Both the position numbers and the translations under genes were made by a program. The notes beneath the pieces are model-generated. The model made no database searches. It was not told the DNA's origin and was given only the letters and a program-made list of their open reading frames with translations. From Candidatus Wolfebacteria bacterium (lineage in GTDB: Bacteria > Patescibacteriota > Minisyncoccia > UBA6257 > UBA9933): a DNA stretch of 5,660 nucleotides. The stretch covers positions 1-5,660 of the forward strand of contig JAPLZW010000035.1 of the NCBI GenBank assembly GCA_026394835.1. Direction: 5' to 3'. Of the stretch, positions 4,504 through 5,660 are shown one piece after another; within the stretch, counting starts at the first letter, position 1, and each line of letters starts with the position of its first letter.

Positions 4504-4533
4504 AAAGTTTATCTTTAGATAAACTTTTGTCAA
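4504..4533 (-). promoter_or_regulatory. Operator palindrome and promoter of the Phd-RelE operon
   Basis: AAAGTTTATCT (4504-4514), a 2-bp centre and AGATAAACTTT (4517-4527) form a perfect 24-bp palindrome. On the minus strand it is preceded directly by a consensus TTGACA (4533-4528). TAAACT at 4511-4506 (4 of 6 matches to -10) gives a 16-bp spacer and lies inside the palindrome. A protein bound here would cover the promoter, which is how Phd/YefM antitoxins repress their own operons. The palindrome is only 10 nt downstream of the RNase H stop, so it could also act as a weak stem-loop. Confidence 0.6.
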
Positions 4534-4536
4534 GTG

Positions 4537-4866
4537 TTACCTGTGAAATCCCAGGTCCGCGGGGTTATCGCGGCCGTCAACATGAATCAAGGCGCCGCCT
4601 TTTTCTTCAAATTCGTCTCTCAATAATTTTACCGAATCAATCAAATCCAGGGTTTCCATCGTAACCTCGGTTTCTTTTACATAAGCTTTTGACCAATAAT
4701 TGATAACCAGCTTGCTGTCCCCAAAAATTTTTTCCGCTCCATTTTTAAGAGCGATTTCCAAAGCATACTTACAAGCCAGGAGTTCACCGTAGTTATTCGT
4801 CATGCCTTTCGGAAGAGTCAGCTTTCCAAACTCGTTGATTTCATTTCCCGGCAAAATGTCGCTCAA
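4537..4866 (-). CDS. RNase H-like protein, N-terminally truncated
   Basis: The 109 residues match the later part of an RNase H fold. TNNYGELLACKYALEIA (23-39) carries the catalytic Glu (E28). KIFGDSKLVINYWSK (46-60) carries the second-strand Asp (D50), in the place of the 'DS..V' motif of RNase HI. GALIHVDGRDNPADLGFHR (91-109) carries a C-terminal NPAD with D104. The first beta strand with the DG(S/A) motif, which supplies the first catalytic Asp of RNase HI, is absent. Translation can only begin at a TTG (4866), as a stop lies in frame at 4890-4888. The gene has therefore lost about 20-40 N-terminal codons, exactly where the TamB-like frame on the other strand also lacks its start. It is probably inactive as it stands. 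RNase H proteins of this type cut the RNA of RNA-DNA hybrids; closeness to the viroplasmin/RNase H group is my impression only. Confidence 0.72.
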   Translation of the reverse strand: MSDILPGNEINEFGKLTLPKGMTNNYGELLACKYALEIALKNGAEKIFGDSKLVINYWSKAYVKETEVTMETLDLIDSVKLLRDEFEEKGGALIHVDGRDNPADLGFHR

Positions 4867-4910
4867 AAGGCTTTTTCCTTTTTCAACTCAAAAACTATGT
4901 CCGTCTGCCA

Positions 4911-5660
4911 ATGTCTCTTATTGAAGGAAGTTCGATCAGTTGGGTGGGCGATCCAGCGGATGCAAATATATCAATAAGCGCCGTTTACAAAACAAAAGCT
5001 CCGCTAAAGGGAATTATCTCTGACCCTTCGCTTGAGGGGACACGAATCCAGGTTGATTGTATCATAAGGTTAACTGGAAAACTGATGAACCCTGATATCT
5101 CATTTGGAATTAAACTTCCCAATGCTGATGAAAATATAAAAAACCAGGTGTTTGCAGCTATTGATACCAACAATGCGGTGGTAATGGCAGACCAGGGTAT
5201 ATATCTGCTGGCGCTAAGTCAGTTTAAACCAGTTGTTGGGGCTTCCTCAAATGTGGATATGAGCGGAACCGCAATATCGCTGGTGACAAATCAGCTAAAC
5301 AGCATGATCTCCCAGATTTCATCAAATGTTAGCGTCAACATGAATTATCAACCTGGTTCGGCAACAACCTCGCAGGAGTTTGATGTTGGCATTTCGACGC
5401 AACTTTTTAATAACCGGCTGCTCATTGACGGCACATTTGGGATGAATACCACAAGCGCCACTACTGCGCAGCAAACCAGCACAATAGTCGGGGATATCAA
5501 CATCGAGTACATTCTTACGAAAAACCGCCGTTGGCGAGGCAGAGCGTTCAACCGGACAAATACCACAAGTATTTTATATAATAACTCACCATATACACAG
5601 GGAATCGGTATAAAATACCAACGTGATTTTTCAAACTTTGGCGAATTATTCAAATCCCAG
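4911..5660 (+). CDS. tamB: TamB/DUF490 family protein, C-terminal fragment (both ends incomplete)
   Basis: The frame from ATG 4911 runs 250 codons to the window end with no stop. IEGSSISWVGDPADANISISAVYKT near its start, VDCIIRLTGKLMNPDISFGIKLPNA in the middle and EFDVGISTQLFNNRLLIDGTFGMN...GDINIEYILTKNRRWRGRAFNRTN...YTQGIGIKYQRDFSNFGELF at the end follow the C-terminal TamB domain as found in Bacteroidetes. TamB-type proteins span the periplasm as a beta-groove and move phospholipid, or help insert proteins, between inner and outer membranes. Full proteins usually exceed 1,000 residues, so most of the gene is missing on the 5' side. Upstream codons (about 4863-4910, encoding KGFFLFQLKNYVRLP) do not look like TamB, which marks a break near 4866-4920. 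The product implies an outer membrane, in conflict with the CPR-like genes next to it. No signal peptide or membrane anchor is in the fragment. Confidence 0.86.
   Translation, partial: MSLIEGSSISWVGDPADANISISAVYKTKAPLKGIISDPSLEGTRIQVDCIIRLTGKLMNPDISFGIKLPNADENIKNQVFAAIDTNNAVVMADQGIYLLALSQFKPVVGASSNVDMSGTAISLVTNQLNSMISQISSNVSVNMNYQPGSATTSQEFDVGISTQLFNNRLLIDGTFGMNTTSATTAQQTSTIVGDINIEYILTKNRRWRGRAFNRTNTTSILYNNSPYTQGIGIKYQRDFSNFGELFKSQ

Noticed and set aside
4870..4977. Minus-strand frame ending QTDIVFELKKEKAF and overlapping the RNase H TTG start by 4 nt, resembling the C-terminus of an upstream operon gene
   Set aside because: It has no start codon before the stop at about 4978 and most of it is antisense to clear TamB sequence. 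Only the part below about 4920 could be a real gene end left at the join.
4985..5653. Minus-strand frames at 4985-5173 and 5348-5653
   Set aside because: They are antisense to the TamB-like coding sequence, which is recognisable along its whole length. The products are Val/Phe/Ser-rich, as expected for an antisense shadow.
1..5660. CRISPR arrays, tRNA or rRNA genes, insertion sequences
   Set aside because: I saw no regularly spaced repeats, no tRNA cloverleaf or rRNA-like stretch, and no transposase motif or terminal inverted repeat pair.

Overview
The window looks like a metagenomic contig, possibly a composite one, with three kinds of DNA. Most of it (about 2100-4870, and probably 1-420) is AT-rich. 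It carries short, tightly packed, SD-poor genes of a kind common in Patescibacteria/CPR genomes: small HExxH peptidases, a minimal SAM methyltransferase, two short toxin-antitoxin modules and an RNase H-like protein. The island at about 417-2170 is richer in GC (about 47-52% in the lines I counted by hand, against about 30-43% in the flanks). It uses good Shine-Dalgarno sites and encodes a radical-SAM peptide-modification system. The last 740 bases encode the C-terminal part of a TamB-like (DUF490) protein of Bacteroidetes type, which does not fit a CPR genome.

Layout: 3-443 (+) is the 3' part of a HExxH peptidase-like gene. The minus strand then carries the RiPP-type operon in transcription order: promoter near 2140-2168, radical SAM/SPASM maturase with a C-terminal PqqD-like region (2089-776), a 110-nt spacer with a possible internal promoter and hairpins, a 49-residue six-cysteine precursor peptide (665-516), and a strong intrinsic terminator (464-417). 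Upstream, still on the minus strand, are a standalone HELAH peptidase (2953-2330), a class I methyltransferase (3439-2975), a hicB-hicA pair (3940-3511), a Phd/YefM-RelE pair (4492-3979) with a 24-bp palindrome over its promoter, and an N-terminally truncated RNase H-like gene (4866-4537). The plus strand from 4911 to the window end is the TamB fragment.

The main finding is the small cysteine-rich gene at 516-665. It lies directly downstream of the maturase behind a near-perfect ribosome binding site and is followed by the operon terminator. Together they form a compact candidate RiPP locus (sactipeptide/ranthipeptide-like) in which the maturase would form thioether or other radical-made crosslinks on the peptide. 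No exporter or leader peptidase is visible. Two back-to-back N-terminally truncated genes at 4866-4920 suggest an assembly join or rearrangement there, so linkage across the window should be treated with caution.
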